From Vreelandella venusta (GTDB lineage Bacteria > Pseudomonadota > Gammaproteobacteria > Pseudomonadales > Halomonadaceae), in the NCBI RefSeq assembly GCF_007989605.1, contig NZ_BJUL01000008.1:62001-126000 (forward strand): a stretch of DNA of 64,000 nt, written 5' to 3'. Under the pieces are notes generated by a model. It ran no database searches. It was given only the letters and a program-made list of their open reading frames with translations, and was not told where the DNA came from. Made by a program: the position numbers and the translations under genes. Every line of letters begins with the position of its first letter. The stretch's first letter is position 1. Below are positions 55,574 to 63,880 of the stretch, in pieces.

Positions 55574-55981
55574 TCAACCGATTAAATCGGCAATTTCCAG
55601 TGCCGCCTGAGCGCAAGCTTCGACTTCAGCGCTGATGGCCTCAAGCTTGCAGTCTGCAAACAGTTGACCATAAACCACATAGTAATCTTCGCCACCCAAA
55701 GTGTGGATGCCAACACTCACTAGCGGTAAGGTCATGCCTAAGCGTAACAAAGCATTGTTAAAGGCATTGATATTCTCAACCGCACTGGTGGGAGCTACTT
55801 CGGTCATCACCAACCACTCTTGCTCGCAGTGGGTCAGGGTAACAGGTAAGTCGCCGTAGTCCTTGAGCGTAAACACCAGTGAATCGTTGTCTTGGTCAAG
55901 AGTGATGTCAGCGCTAGGCCAGGTTAGCTCATTCTGTTCGACGCTATATTTAACCGCTTCAAGTCGTGTCTGTGTGTTCAT
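55574..55981 (-). CDS. yjfI: DUF2170 protein (YjfI type)
   Basis: 135 residues, acidic and soluble, with mixed alpha/beta content (LVFTLKDYGDLPVTLTHCEQEWLVMTEVAP, VGIHTLGGEDYYVVYGQLFADCKLEAISAEVEACAQAALE). It resembles type III secretion chaperone-like small folds only in general size; no function is known. It is the first gene of the seven-gene set, starting about 35 bp below the predicted sigma-54 start site. Confidence 0.84.
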   Translation of the reverse strand: MNTQTRLEAVKYSVEQNELTWPSADITLDQDNDSLVFTLKDYGDLPVTLTHCEQEWLVMTEVAPTSAVENINAFNNALLRLGMTLPLVSVGIHTLGGEDYYVVYGQLFADCKLEAISAEVEACAQAALEIADLIG

Positions 55982-56014
55982 TGAGCGTATCCTAATGGTC
56001 TATTCGGCATACAA

Positions 56015-56037
56015 CTGTACAGAGGACTGTAACAGTC
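56015..56037. promoter_or_regulatory. operator-like palindromes over the yjfI promoter
   Basis: CTGTACAG (56015-56022) and GACTGT-A-ACAGTC (56025-56037) are perfect palindromes, and ACTGTA repeats directly at 12-bp spacing. They overlap the -12 element and the predicted start site, a repressor-like position. Confidence 0.4.
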
Positions 56038-56044
56038 GTGCCAA
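56028..56044 (-). promoter_or_regulatory. sigma-54 promoter upstream of the yjf-like operon
   Basis: On the minus strand TTGGCACGACTGTTACA matches the -24/-12 consensus YTGGCACGRNNNTTGCW, missing only the G of the -12 GC. Spacing of the two elements is exact. A possible IHF site (AATCAA-TCGA-TAT, 56089-56101) lies about 50 bp further upstream. Transcription would start near 56016. Confidence 0.68.
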
Positions 56045-56174
56045 TGAGTAACGGTGTTGTTAGCTAAAAATTCTTCAGCATTTTACCGAATCAATCGATA
56101 TTGCGTCTGCACCGATGGCAAACTAATCCGTTAGCACCCATAATGGTCTACGTTTCGACGGCGAGGAGAATCCC

Positions 56175-56561
56175 ATGAAACTGCTAAATCGCTCTGCCCT
56201 GAGCGTCAGGCCGACCCAGACCTTCGTGGACTGGATCAATGCGCTCGAACCCACCATGGGAGATGACGACCTGACCCTTGACGACGTCGAACGTGAAAGT
56301 ACGGTGTACCTTATCCCTGAGATGGATACCCCTGAAGCGCTGGAAACGTTTGTCCGTGAGCGCCATGTAGAAATCCTAGAGACCGAGCTGCGTGCTTGGG
56401 AAGAGGATGAGCGCCAATGGCCAGAAAAGCTTGATTGGTCACTGTTTCAAGACTTTTTACGTATTGAGCATAGCTACCTTGCGATTGACCTTGACGACGA
56501 AACTGCTCTTGAAATTTCAGAGGTTGATGACGCACTTCTGCTCGATAATGAGCAAGACTAG
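56175..56561 (+). CDS. acidic protein of unknown function
   Basis: 128 residues, strongly acidic, with a conserved-looking Trp/Glu helix (FVRERHVEILETELRAWEEDERQWPEKLDWSLFQDFLRIEHS). No motif, signal peptide or membrane segment. A good AGGAGA site precedes the ATG and a strong terminator follows, so it is a real single-gene unit. It is divergent from the yjf-like operon across the sigma-54 promoter region. Not recognised. Confidence 0.75.
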   Translation: MKLLNRSALSVRPTQTFVDWINALEPTMGDDDLTLDDVERESTVYLIPEMDTPEALETFVRERHVEILETELRAWEEDERQWPEKLDWSLFQDFLRIEHSYLAIDLDDETALEISEVDDALLLDNEQD

Positions 56562-56593
56562 CGCATTGCCGTCCTAATGTAAGTGTATTGTGG

Positions 56594-56622
56594 AACCGGC
56601 CCAGGCCGGTTTTATTGTTTTT
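56594..56622 (+). terminator. intrinsic terminator after the acidic protein gene
   Basis: AACCGGC-ccag-GCCGGTT followed by a T-rich run. Confidence 0.88.
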
Positions 56623-56649
56623 AATGGTGCAGTTTAGGAACGAACCACC

Positions 56650-58053
56650 ATGCGATTGTTTGAAACTCGGGCGGGTGACGATGGTTTGCCGGGCCCCGCG
56701 CGTGCGCTTGCCGTACTAGCACTCGTCACCGGCACGCTAATGGCGGTGGTCGACACCACCATGATTAATTTGGCCCTCCCGACGATTGCCGCAGATCTTA
56801 ATGTGCCTGCCTCCAGAGCGGTATGGATCACCAATTTATTCCAAGTGGTCTGCGCGGCGTTCTTATTGGTGTTCGCAGGCATCAGTGAGTTGATCACCCG
56901 TAGGCGGCTGTATTTATTTGGTTTGGCCACCTTCGTTTTCGCGGCATTAGGGGCGGCGCTGTCGCGTAATCTAGAAACGCTACTGATATTTCGCGCCCTG
57001 CAGGGGTTGGGAGCTGCGGCCACGCTGTCCATCGGTCCGTCGCTGTATCGGGCAATTTTTCCGTCCCGTCTATTGGGTAGCGCTTTAGGGCTTAGCGCGT
57101 TAGTGGTAGCCGGTGGCTATGCAGCAGGCCCAACGTTGAGCGGCGTCATCCTCTCGTTTGCCGACTGGCCTTGGTTATTTGCACTTAATGTTCCGCTTGG
57201 TGTGTGTTCACTATGGTTGGCTAGTCGTGCGTTGCCGCGAGATAAACCACGCCGGGGTAGCTTTGATGTGCTGGGTGCGCTGTTGTCTATGTTGATGCTA
57301 GCCAGCTTCTTTCTTGCGATGGATGCAGTTGGCCATGCCGCACCATTATGGCAAGGCGGTGGTTGGGCGGTGCTGGCGGTGCTGGCTTGTGGGCTGTTTA
57401 TTCAACGCCAACGCTACGCGCCTTATCCGCTGTTACCGCTGAATATATTTGCTGAAAAACGCTTTACGTTGGCAGTTTCAGCGTCGGGCTTGGCCTTTAT
57501 CGGTCAGGGACTTACGTTCGTGGCGCTGTCGTTTTTTTATCAGGAGCAGATGGATTTCTCGCCGCTGGAGACAGCTTGGTTGTTCACCCCTTGGCCGTTA
57601 GCGATTATGGTGGTTGGCCCCTTGGCTGGTCGTTTAGCTGACCGGGTTAATCCAAGTCTTCTTTCAAGCGCAGGCTTGATACTGCTGATTATGGGGTTAG
57701 TGGCGCTAGCCCTCGTGGATGAATCTACCGGCGTGGCAGGCAGCCTGTGGCGCACCGCCTTGTGTGGCATCGGCTTTGGTCTGTTTCAGCCTCCTAACAA
57801 CCGCGAAATGATGGGCAGTCTTCCGCCAGAGCGAAGCGCTAATGTCTCCGGCGTGATGAGCACTACCCGTACCGTTGGGCAATCACTTGGGGTGGCATTG
57901 GTAGGGGCGGCCTTGGCGTTGGGTTCACCTGTACAGGTAACCCTATGGCTAGGGGCTGGCACCACGCTGCTAGCGTTGGTGGCGAGCCTTTCCCGGGTAG
58001 CATTAGCCCAGCATGCTCTCATTGAGCGGCGGGCATCGTCTGTTAGTAAGTAA
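56650..58053 (+). CDS. MFS exporter, DHA2-like (multidrug family)
   Basis: 467 residues with about 13-14 hydrophobic helices. N-terminal motif AVVDTTMINLALPTIAADL typical of the DHA2 drug:proton antiporters, RALQGLGAAATLSIGPSLYRAIFP (motif B region) and GYAAGPTLSGVIL (motif C, antiporter type). The A-motif-like loop is ELITRRRLYLFG. No adjacent regulator or membrane-fusion gene was seen, so it probably works alone in the inner membrane. Substrate unknown. Confidence 0.88.
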   Translation: MRLFETRAGDDGLPGPARALAVLALVTGTLMAVVDTTMINLALPTIAADLNVPASRAVWITNLFQVVCAAFLLVFAGISELITRRRLYLFGLATFVFAALGAALSRNLETLLIFRALQGLGAAATLSIGPSLYRAIFPSRLLGSALGLSALVVAGGYAAGPTLSGVILSFADWPWLFALNVPLGVCSLWLASRALPRDKPRRGSFDVLGALLSMLMLASFFLAMDAVGHAAPLWQGGGWAVLAVLACGLFIQRQRYAPYPLLPLNIFAEKRFTLAVSASGLAFIGQGLTFVALSFFYQEQMDFSPLETAWLFTPWPLAIMVVGPLAGRLADRVNPSLLSSAGLILLIMGLVALALVDESTGVAGSLWRTALCGIGFGLFQPPNNREMMGSLPPERSANVSGVMSTTRTVGQSLGVALVGAALALGSPVQVTLWLGAGTTLLALVASLSRVALAQHALIERRASSVSK

Positions 58054-58096
58054 GGGCGTACAATAAATCGGTTGCTGATTGAAGGAGAAAGTACTC

Positions 58097-58405
58097 ATGG
58101 CGATGCAGACACAGATTGAGCAGAAGTTAGCGGCGTTAACGCCCGACGTGCTGCACGTAGAAAATGAAAGCCACATGCACAACGTGCCGGCTAACGCTGA
58201 GACCCACTTTAAAGTCACCCTGGTAAGCGATAGCTTCGATGGCATCATGCCGGTGAAACGCCATCAACAGATTTATGCGCTGCTCGCCGATGAACTATCT
58301 GGGCCTGTGCATGCACTGGCACTGCATCTTTACACCCCGCAAGAGTGGCAGGCACGTGGCGGCGAGCGGCCGAATTCGCCTAACTGTCGGGGCGGCGGCC
58401 AGTGA
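58097..58405 (+). CDS. bolA: BolA-family protein
   Basis: 102 residues. BolA fold with the conserved ENESHMHNVPANAETHFKVTLVSDSFDGIMPVKRHQQIYALLADEL stretch and the C-terminal CRGGG motif seen in E. coli BolA. It acts in morphology and stress responses and in iron-sulfur sensing with monothiol glutaredoxin, through the conserved His. The start chosen is the ATG at 58097, preceded by AGGAG; an upstream start at 58079 is less likely. It overlaps the next gene by 4 bp. Confidence 0.93.
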   Translation: MAMQTQIEQKLAALTPDVLHVENESHMHNVPANAETHFKVTLVSDSFDGIMPVKRHQQIYALLADELSGPVHALALHLYTPQEWQARGGERPNSPNCRGGGQ

Positions 58406-59259
58406 CGCCAGACGTTATTCGTCGGCAGTATTTGGAGGCGATGGGTATAACAGCCTGGGCATCCAGATATCAACTGCCTAACGCACGTCCTACTGAGGCG
58501 TGCGAATGGGAAGATGCGCCTGCTGTGACTCCACCGCGAGAGCGGCTTCACGCGCTATTGGACGATGCCCCGGCACCTCGCTCGCGTCATCAGTCAGCGG
58601 AAGGCGATAGCACTCCCGCTGCCACTGGCTCGGCATTGTCACCCTCTTCAGCCCCGGCGGCGGTGCGTGCGCTGCTGGGCCAGCCTCCTGCTCCTGATAA
58701 TAAGCCAGCCGACGCCCCCGTGACTGCTGCACAGGAAAGCTCTACGCAGGAAAAATCGCCTGTTAGCAAAGTGGAACCGCTGACGTTCAGCCTTTCCTGT
58801 ATTTGTGTGGGTGGGCGCTGGTTAAGCCTTCATGAGGGGGAAATAACCCCTATTGAACAGCAATTGCTGGCTAATATGTTACGGGCAGCGGGGGTGTTGA
58901 ACGGTGAAATGCCCGCGGTGACGTATTTTAAATGGCCGCCAATGGCTAACACATTCACGCCGCAGGAGCCGCTAGAAGAAGCGCAAGATGGAGTAGCTGC
59001 CTTTATTGCTGGCGCGGCAGGCAGGCAGGGCTGGCAGTTGGAGCGCCTGTTGTGGTGGGGAGCTGACGAGTTAGCCGATGACTCTCCCTTAGCGCGGGTC
59101 ATGGCTGTTAGTCAGCAACAGAGCAAAACGCTGTCGTTGCCCGTGTGGCAAGGCCCTGCGTTGAGGACGCTTGCCGAACACGCGAGCGCCAAGCGTAAGC
59201 TTTGGCCTGCGCTGGTGTCGCTTGGCCAGCAGTGGCGTGCTGAGGTTGTCATCCAGTGA
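58402..59259 (+). CDS. holD: probable DNA polymerase III psi subunit (HolD-like)
   Basis: 285 residues, starting with GTG that overlaps the bolA stop. The N-terminus (YLEAMGITAWASR) matches the HolD peptide (QLQQLGITQWSLR in E. coli) that anchors psi to the clamp loader. A Pro/Ala/Ser-rich linker (about 30-125) and a C-terminal domain (about 130-285, FSLSCICVGGRWL, LLWWGADELADDSPLARVM) follow. It overlaps rimI by 4 bp, as holD precedes rimI in E. coli. It is twice the length of E. coli HolD, so the assignment rests mainly on the N-terminal motif and synteny. Confidence 0.62.
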   Translation: MTPDVIRRQYLEAMGITAWASRYQLPNARPTEACEWEDAPAVTPPRERLHALLDDAPAPRSRHQSAEGDSTPAATGSALSPSSAPAAVRALLGQPPAPDNKPADAPVTAAQESSTQEKSPVSKVEPLTFSLSCICVGGRWLSLHEGEITPIEQQLLANMLRAAGVLNGEMPAVTYFKWPPMANTFTPQEPLEEAQDGVAAFIAGAAGRQGWQLERLLWWGADELADDSPLARVMAVSQQQSKTLSLPVWQGPALRTLAEHASAKRKLWPALVSLGQQWRAEVVIQ

Positions 59260-59729
59260 TAAGCCCATTAAGCGTTGCTGACAGTGCTAGGTTACAGGCG
59301 TTAGAAGCGCAGGCTAACAGTGGTATCAGTTCGCAGCATCTCGATGATGCGCTTAACGACCCTAATTCACAGGTGCTTGGTTGCTGGCAACCACTCGCGC
59401 TGGCTGGCCATGCATCCGTTGGCAACGTGCTGCTTGGTTATGCCATCGTGGTTCGTTTGCCATTTGAGGCAGAGCTTCAAGCGATTGGAGTGCTTCCACA
59501 GCAGCAGGGGCAGGGGATCGGTGGCAAGCTACTTGGTGCAGTAGTCGCCTGTACCAAGCAGTGGCAAAGCGAGCGCTTACTGCTCGAAGTGCGGGCAAGT
59601 AACCTACGGGCGATAAAGCTTTATCAGCGCTACGAGTTTAATCAAGATGGTTGGCGCCGAGGCTACTACCCGGCTGCGCAGGGGGCAGCCGGGCGGGAAG
59701 ATGCGCTACTGATGTCGCGCGTGCTTTAA
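59256..59729 (+). CDS. rimI: ribosomal protein S18-alanine N-acetyltransferase RimI
   Basis: GNAT acetyltransferase for the N-terminal Ala of S18. Acetyl-CoA loop QQQGQGIGGKLL, followed by RLLLEVRASNLRAIKLYQRYEFNQDGWRRGYYP, the RimI signature including the Tyr near the active site. 157 residues, GTG start overlapping the upstream stop. It is convergent with zapB: the genes overlap by 4 bp at their ends. Confidence 0.92.
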   Translation: MISPLSVADSARLQALEAQANSGISSQHLDDALNDPNSQVLGCWQPLALAGHASVGNVLLGYAIVVRLPFEAELQAIGVLPQQQGQGIGGKLLGAVVACTKQWQSERLLLEVRASNLRAIKLYQRYEFNQDGWRRGYYPAAQGAAGREDALLMSRVL

Positions 59730-59920
59730 GACACGCTATTGCTTTCGATATCTTCAAATTTGCTGAGTACGCCCTGTAAGCGACGCTCCCACTCTTCACG
59801 ATCCTGCTTTAGCTGGGCGTTTTCGCCGCGAAGTTCTTCATTTTCAAGCTTCATCAATTCCAACGCCTCAACGGTGTCGGTAATTTTCTGTTCCAACTGG
59901 TTAAATAACTCAAGGCTCAT
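59726..59920 (-). CDS. zapB: cell division protein ZapB
   Basis: 64 residues, one continuous coiled coil (MSLELFNQLEQKITDTVEALELMKLENEELRGENAQLKQ...), the ZapB pattern. It stimulates Z-ring assembly through ZapA. The start chosen is the ATG at 59920, with GGAGGT upstream; a start at 59950 would add ten residues that break the coil. Confidence 0.9.
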   Translation of the reverse strand: MSLELFNQLEQKITDTVEALELMKLENEELRGENAQLKQDREEWERRLQGVLSKFEDIESNSVS

Positions 59921-60027
59921 GCCTACCTCCAATAATGTCGACAGGCACACTACCTGTCATAACGGGGACAAAAATGTAATTCAGTTAGGCGAGCGTAACG
60001 CCGCTGCAAGATTGCGGCAAGCGCAGT

Positions 60028-60654
60028 TTACACGGGTTTACGAAGATAGAGGCGAGCCGCGCTTTCGCCTGCCTGGGTTTCTCGGTACAGCTGCCAGTTA
60101 GTGGGCACGTTTGGAGATAGAGACTTTTCAGTTTCCAGGTAGATCATGGCATCGTCTGCAAGCCAGTCTCCGGTTTCTAATGCTGAACAGCAGGCATCGG
60201 CTAAGCCTTGGTGAAACGGTGGGTCAAGGAAGACGATATTCGCAGGTTGCTGACAGGGTTGGTTGAGAAAAGCGAGCGCATCGGTAGATACCACTCGGCC
60301 ATTATTGGCGCCAAGGGTGATAATATTTTCACTAATTAGCGCGGCTACCCGGGCGTCGCGCTCGATAAACGTCACGTTACTGGCACCGCGGGAAAGGGCT
60401 TCAAAGCCTAGTGCTCCCGTGCCAGCAAAGAGGTCTAGCACTTGCCTGCCAAACAGGTGTTGGCCTAGCCAGTTGAACAGAGTCTCACGCACGCGATCAG
60501 GGGTGGGGCGCAGCCCTGGATGGTCGAGTACAGGTAACTGGCGGCGGCGAAAGTCGCCGCCGATAATGCGTAGCTTACCTGGTGGTTTGGCAGGCCCGCG
60601 CCGCGCTGTCGATGAGCGAGAAGTAGAGGGGCGAGAAGAGCGTTGTCGTTTCAT
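60028..60654 (-). CDS. rsmD: 16S rRNA (guanine(966)-N(2))-methyltransferase RsmD
   Basis: SAM-dependent enzyme for m2G966. Class I fold: RVRETLFNWLGQHLFGRQVLDLFAGTGALGFEALSRGA (motifs X and I), VTFIERD, and catalytic VFLDPPF (DPPF). A basic low-complexity N-terminal tail (Arg/Ser-rich, residues 1-25) precedes the core. 208 residues. It is divergent from ftsY, the usual rsmD-ftsY arrangement. Confidence 0.95.
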   Translation of the reverse strand: MKRQRSSRPSTSRSSTARRGPAKPPGKLRIIGGDFRRRQLPVLDHPGLRPTPDRVRETLFNWLGQHLFGRQVLDLFAGTGALGFEALSRGASNVTFIERDARVAALISENIITLGANNGRVVSTDALAFLNQPCQQPANIVFLDPPFHQGLADACCSALETGDWLADDAMIYLETEKSLSPNVPTNWQLYRETQAGESAARLYLRKPV

Positions 60655-60744
60655 AACGCGGATTGTAGCGGGCTACTTATCCAAAGTCTTGGTCTGCGGT
60701 GGTAGGATAATCGCAATGTTCACCTATTTAGTCGGATGACACCT

Positions 60745-62178
60745 ATGTTCGGTTTTTTCAAACGTAAGAAAAAGCACGACTCCCCACAGGAGCAGCAAGA
60801 TCAGCAGGCGCTGTCTCAAGAGGAGCACAGCGAAGCAGGGGTTGCCCAAGAGCCAGCGCTAGAGCATAAAGCAGAGCAGGCCCCGCCAACGGCGGAAGAG
60901 GTTGTGCAAGAGGCGCCCGTGCCTGAAACGATGCCGACGGAACACACGGCATCCGCTGAAGAAACCGCTGAAAAGGTACAAACAAGTGAAGCAGAACTAG
61001 AGCTTGAGCCAGCCTCTGTTCCAGAGCCAGAGCCAGAACCGGAACCGGAACCAGAGCCAGAACCGGAACCGGAACCAGAGCCAGAACCAGAACCAGAACC
61101 GGAACCAGAGCCAGAGCCGGAACCAGAGCCGGAACCGGAACCAGAACCAGAACCGGAGCCAGAGCCAGAGCCGGCCATGGTGCCTGCATCTAAACCGGCT
61201 CTTCAAGAGAAGCCCGTTGCGGAAAAGGGCGAAAAGAGAGGCTGGTTCGCTCGTATTAAATCAGGGCTAGGCAAAACCCGCGCCAATCTAACGGACGGTA
61301 TTGCCGATCTGTTTTTAGGCAAAAAACAGATCGATGATGAGCTGTTGGAAGGCCTTGAGACCCAGCTGCTGATGGCGGATGTGGGCATTGAAGCCACGAG
61401 TGAGATTATTGAACGCCTTGAGGCGCGCGTTTCGCGCAAAGAATTGAATAACCCAGAAGCGCTTTATCGCGGGTTGCAAGAAGAGCTGGCATTGATGCTT
61501 GCGCCGGTAGCAACACCGCTAAGCTTTGAAAAAGAGAGTGAAGGGCCGTTTGTCATACTCGTGGTAGGTGTTAATGGCGTAGGCAAAACAACGACTATCG
61601 GCAAGCTGACCCAGCGTTTTCAGCGTGAAGGTAAAAGCGTCATGCTCGCTGCAGGCGACACCTTCCGTGCAGCGGCGGTTGAGCAGCTTAAAGTATGGGG
61701 CGAGCGTAACAACGCGCCGGTGATTGCGCAGCACACGGGGGCTGATAGCGCTTCAGTGATTTACGACGCGGTGGCGGCTGCCAAATCACGTGGCGTGGAT
61801 GTACTGATTGCCGACACGGCAGGGCGGCTGCATAACAAGAGCCATCTGATGGAAGAGTTGAAAAAAGTTCATCGGGTCATGCAGAAGCTGGATAGCACTG
61901 CTCCCCATGAGGTGATGCTGGTGCTGGATGCAGGGACTGGCCAGAACGCTATTTCCCAGGCCAGCACATTTAACGACGCTGTGCCGATCAGTGGCATTAC
62001 GCTGACGAAGCTGGATGGTACTGCTAAGGGTGGGATTATTTTCGCATTGGCGAAGCAGTTAAAAACACCGATTCGCTTTATCGGCGTGGGCGAAGCGCTG
62101 GATGATCTCCGCCCCTTTGAGGCAGATGACTTTGTTAACGCGCTGTTTGATCGGCAAGGGGATGATGGCCGCGCATGA
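60745..62178 (+). CDS. ftsY: signal recognition particle receptor FtsY
   Basis: SRP receptor GTPase that docks Ffh-ribosome complexes at the membrane. Basic N-terminus [12 protein letters not shown], acidic A domain, N domain (from about 160), G domain with [31 protein letters not shown] and [10 protein letters not shown]. The A domain contains an uninterrupted Pro-Glu repeat of 25 units (61021-61173). The start at 60745 matches family N-termini; an ATG three codons earlier (60736) is possible. It overlaps ftsE by 4 bp, opening ftsYEX. Confidence 0.96.
   Translation: MFGFFKRKKKHDSPQEQQDQQALSQEEHSEAGVAQEPALEHKAEQAPPTAEEVVQEAPVPETMPTEHTASAEETAEKVQTSEAELELEPASVPEPEPEPEPEPEPEPEPEPEPEPEPEPEPEPEPEPEPEPEPEPEPEPEPEPAMVPASKPALQEKPVAEKGEKRGWFARIKSGLGKTRANLTDGIADLFLGKKQIDDELLEGLETQLLMADVGIEATSEIIERLEARVSRKELNNPEALYRGLQEELALMLAPVATPLSFEKESEGPFVILVVGVNGVGKTTTIGKLTQRFQREGKSVMLAAGDTFRAAAVEQLKVWGERNNAPVIAQHTGADSASVIYDAVAAAKSRGVDVLIADTAGRLHNKSHLMEELKKVHRVMQKLDSTAPHEVMLVLDAGTGQNAISQASTFNDAVPISGITLTKLDGTAKGGIIFALAKQLKTPIRFIGVGEALDDLRPFEADDFVNALFDRQGDDGRA
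61021..61173 (+). repeat. hexanucleotide tract encoding (Pro-Glu)25 in ftsY
   Basis: Uninterrupted CC(A/G)GA(A/G) units over 153 bp. Codons alternate irregularly between CCA/CCG and GAA/GAG, so the DNA repeat is imperfect while the peptide repeat is perfect. Confidence 0.95.
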
Positions 62179-62843
62179 TCGCTTTTGAACATGTGGGTAA
62201 GCGCTATGGAGGGCGCTTTGAGGCGCTGGCACACCTTAACTTTCGCGTTGCAAGAGGCGAAATGGTGTTCCTGACCGGGCATTCGGGGGCTGGTAAAAGC
62301 TCGTTGTTGCGATTGATTATGCGCCTCGAAAAGCCTAGCCGGGGCCGAGTTGTGGTAGCTGGGCATGATATTGCCGAACTCCACGCCAGCCAAGTGCCGT
62401 TTTACCGTCGTCAAATTGGCGTGGTGTTTCAAGATCACCAACTACTGTTTGATCGCAGTGTGTTTCGCAATGTATCTCTACCGCTAGAAATCCAGGGTGT
62501 AGAGCCTCGTGAAACGGCGCGGCGCGTTCGTGCGGCACTGGATAAGGTCGGGCTTTTACACCGCGAAAAAGCGCTACCGGTAGAGCTTTCCGGCGGTGAG
62601 CAGCAGCGAGTGGGCATTGCCCGCGCAGTGGTTAATAAGCCAGCTCTGCTGCTTGCTGATGAGCCGACTGGTAATCTTGATCCACAGCTTTCTGCCGACA
62701 TTATGGCGCTGTTTGAAGACTTCAATCGCATTGGCACCACCGTGATGGTTGCCAGTCACGACTTAGCGCTGATTGCGCGACTACGCCATCGTATCTTGCG
62801 TTTGCAGGATGGTCGTCTGGTGGCCGATGAGGGGGGCGTATGA
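62175..62843 (+). CDS. ftsE: cell division ATP-binding protein FtsE
   Basis: ABC-type ATPase that with FtsX activates septal peptidoglycan hydrolases. Walker [11 protein letters not shown]-loop [12 protein letters not shown], signature [14 protein letters not shown], Walker [14 protein letters not shown]-loop SHD. 222 residues. Both ends overlap neighbouring genes by 4 bp, so ftsY, ftsE and ftsX are translationally coupled. Confidence 0.97.
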   Translation: MIAFEHVGKRYGGRFEALAHLNFRVARGEMVFLTGHSGAGKSSLLRLIMRLEKPSRGRVVVAGHDIAELHASQVPFYRRQIGVVFQDHQLLFDRSVFRNVSLPLEIQGVEPRETARRVRAALDKVGLLHREKALPVELSGGEQQRVGIARAVVNKPALLLADEPTGNLDPQLSADIMALFEDFNRIGTTVMVASHDLALIARLRHRILRLQDGRLVADEGGV

Positions 62844-63880
62844 AGCGTGCCGTGACACCCCGTCCTATAGGTGCAGCCCCCAAGGGGAAGCGGCAAACGG
62901 CTCGAACTCCCAGTGAGCCACCCGCCGAGCGGCGTGGCGCACGTTCACAGCAAACACGCTTTAGCAGCCGCTTACGCGCCTGGGGACGCCATCATCGTGC
63001 AATGGCATTAGATAGCCTTTATCGCCTGGTACGCTATCCGGTCGGTAATTTGCTAACCATGCTGGCGATCGCCATTGCGTTAGTCTTGCCAGCGGCGCTT
63101 TGGTTAACCTTAGATAGCGCCAAGCTGCTAGATGCAGAGCTGAATGAGAGTGCAACCCTCACCGTTTATTTGGAAACGATCGTAGACGCTGCGCAGTCCG
63201 CTCGCATTGAAGAAGCGGTTATTGCGGACGAAGGCGTCGCAACAACGCGTCTCATTAGCGCCGAACAAGGTATGGTTGAGTTTCAGCAGTCGCTGGGGAT
63301 AGAAGACTCCTTGGCGGGGCTTAAAGATAATCCACTGCCAGCCAGTATTGTAATTTATCCACACAGCGTTGATCCCGCTGCTATGGCACAACTCGCGCAG
63401 CGCTTGGAGACGTTCTCTGGGGTGGACGAGGTGCGGGTGGACTTGGCGTGGGTAGAGCGTTTGCGTCATTTGGCGGATCTTGGGCGACGGGTGGCGCTCG
63501 CGCTTGGGGTGCTGTTTGGCTGTGGTGTGCTGCTGGTGGTGGGCAACACTATCCGTCTTTCAGTTGAGAGCCGACGACGAGAAATCGAGGTCGTGATGCT
63601 TATTGGCGCGACTCATGCCTTTGTCCGTCGACCCTTCCTCTATAGTGGGGCTTGGTACGGCGTAGGCGGCGGTTTGCTGGCGCTGGGGCTATTAGGTTTT
63701 GGCAACCACTGGCTGTCGATGCCGGTTGCCGCCCTGGCGGCAAGTTACGGTGCGAACTTCGTATTGCCGCAGTTAGATGTGACAGGCTCTACAATTCTGC
63801 TATCTTGCAGTACACTATTGGGCTGGCTGGGAGCTTGGTTGGCTGTCTCGCGCCATCTCTCTAGCATACGTCCGCGTTGA
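62840..63880 (+). CDS. ftsX: cell division membrane protein FtsX
   Basis: Integral membrane partner of FtsE. A long basic Pro/Arg-rich cytosolic N-terminus (about 50 residues), TM1 (NLLTMLAIAIALVLPAALWLTL), a periplasmic ECD (about 85-215), then three TM helices (VALALGVLFGCGVLLVVGNTI, YSGAWYGVGGGLLALGLLGF, and a C-terminal one). 346 residues. By synteny in gammaproteobacteria rpoH should lie just beyond the window. Confidence 0.95.
   Translation: MKRAVTPRPIGAAPKGKRQTARTPSEPPAERRGARSQQTRFSSRLRAWGRHHRAMALDSLYRLVRYPVGNLLTMLAIAIALVLPAALWLTLDSAKLLDAELNESATLTVYLETIVDAAQSARIEEAVIADEGVATTRLISAEQGMVEFQQSLGIEDSLAGLKDNPLPASIVIYPHSVDPAAMAQLAQRLETFSGVDEVRVDLAWVERLRHLADLGRRVALALGVLFGCGVLLVVGNTIRLSVESRRREIEVVMLIGATHAFVRRPFLYSGAWYGVGGGLLALGLLGFGNHWLSMPVAALAASYGANFVLPQLDVTGSTILLSCSTLLGWLGAWLAVSRHLSSIRPR

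Noticed and set aside
56015..56037. LexA (SOS) box upstream of yjfI
   Set aside because: CTG and CAG are not separated by 10 bases in any register, so the gamma-proteobacterial LexA consensus is not met.
60816..61178. Minus-strand open frame coding Ser-Gly repeats over ftsY
   Set aside because: It is the antisense shadow of the Pro-Glu tract; it has no ribosome site and lies fully inside ftsY.
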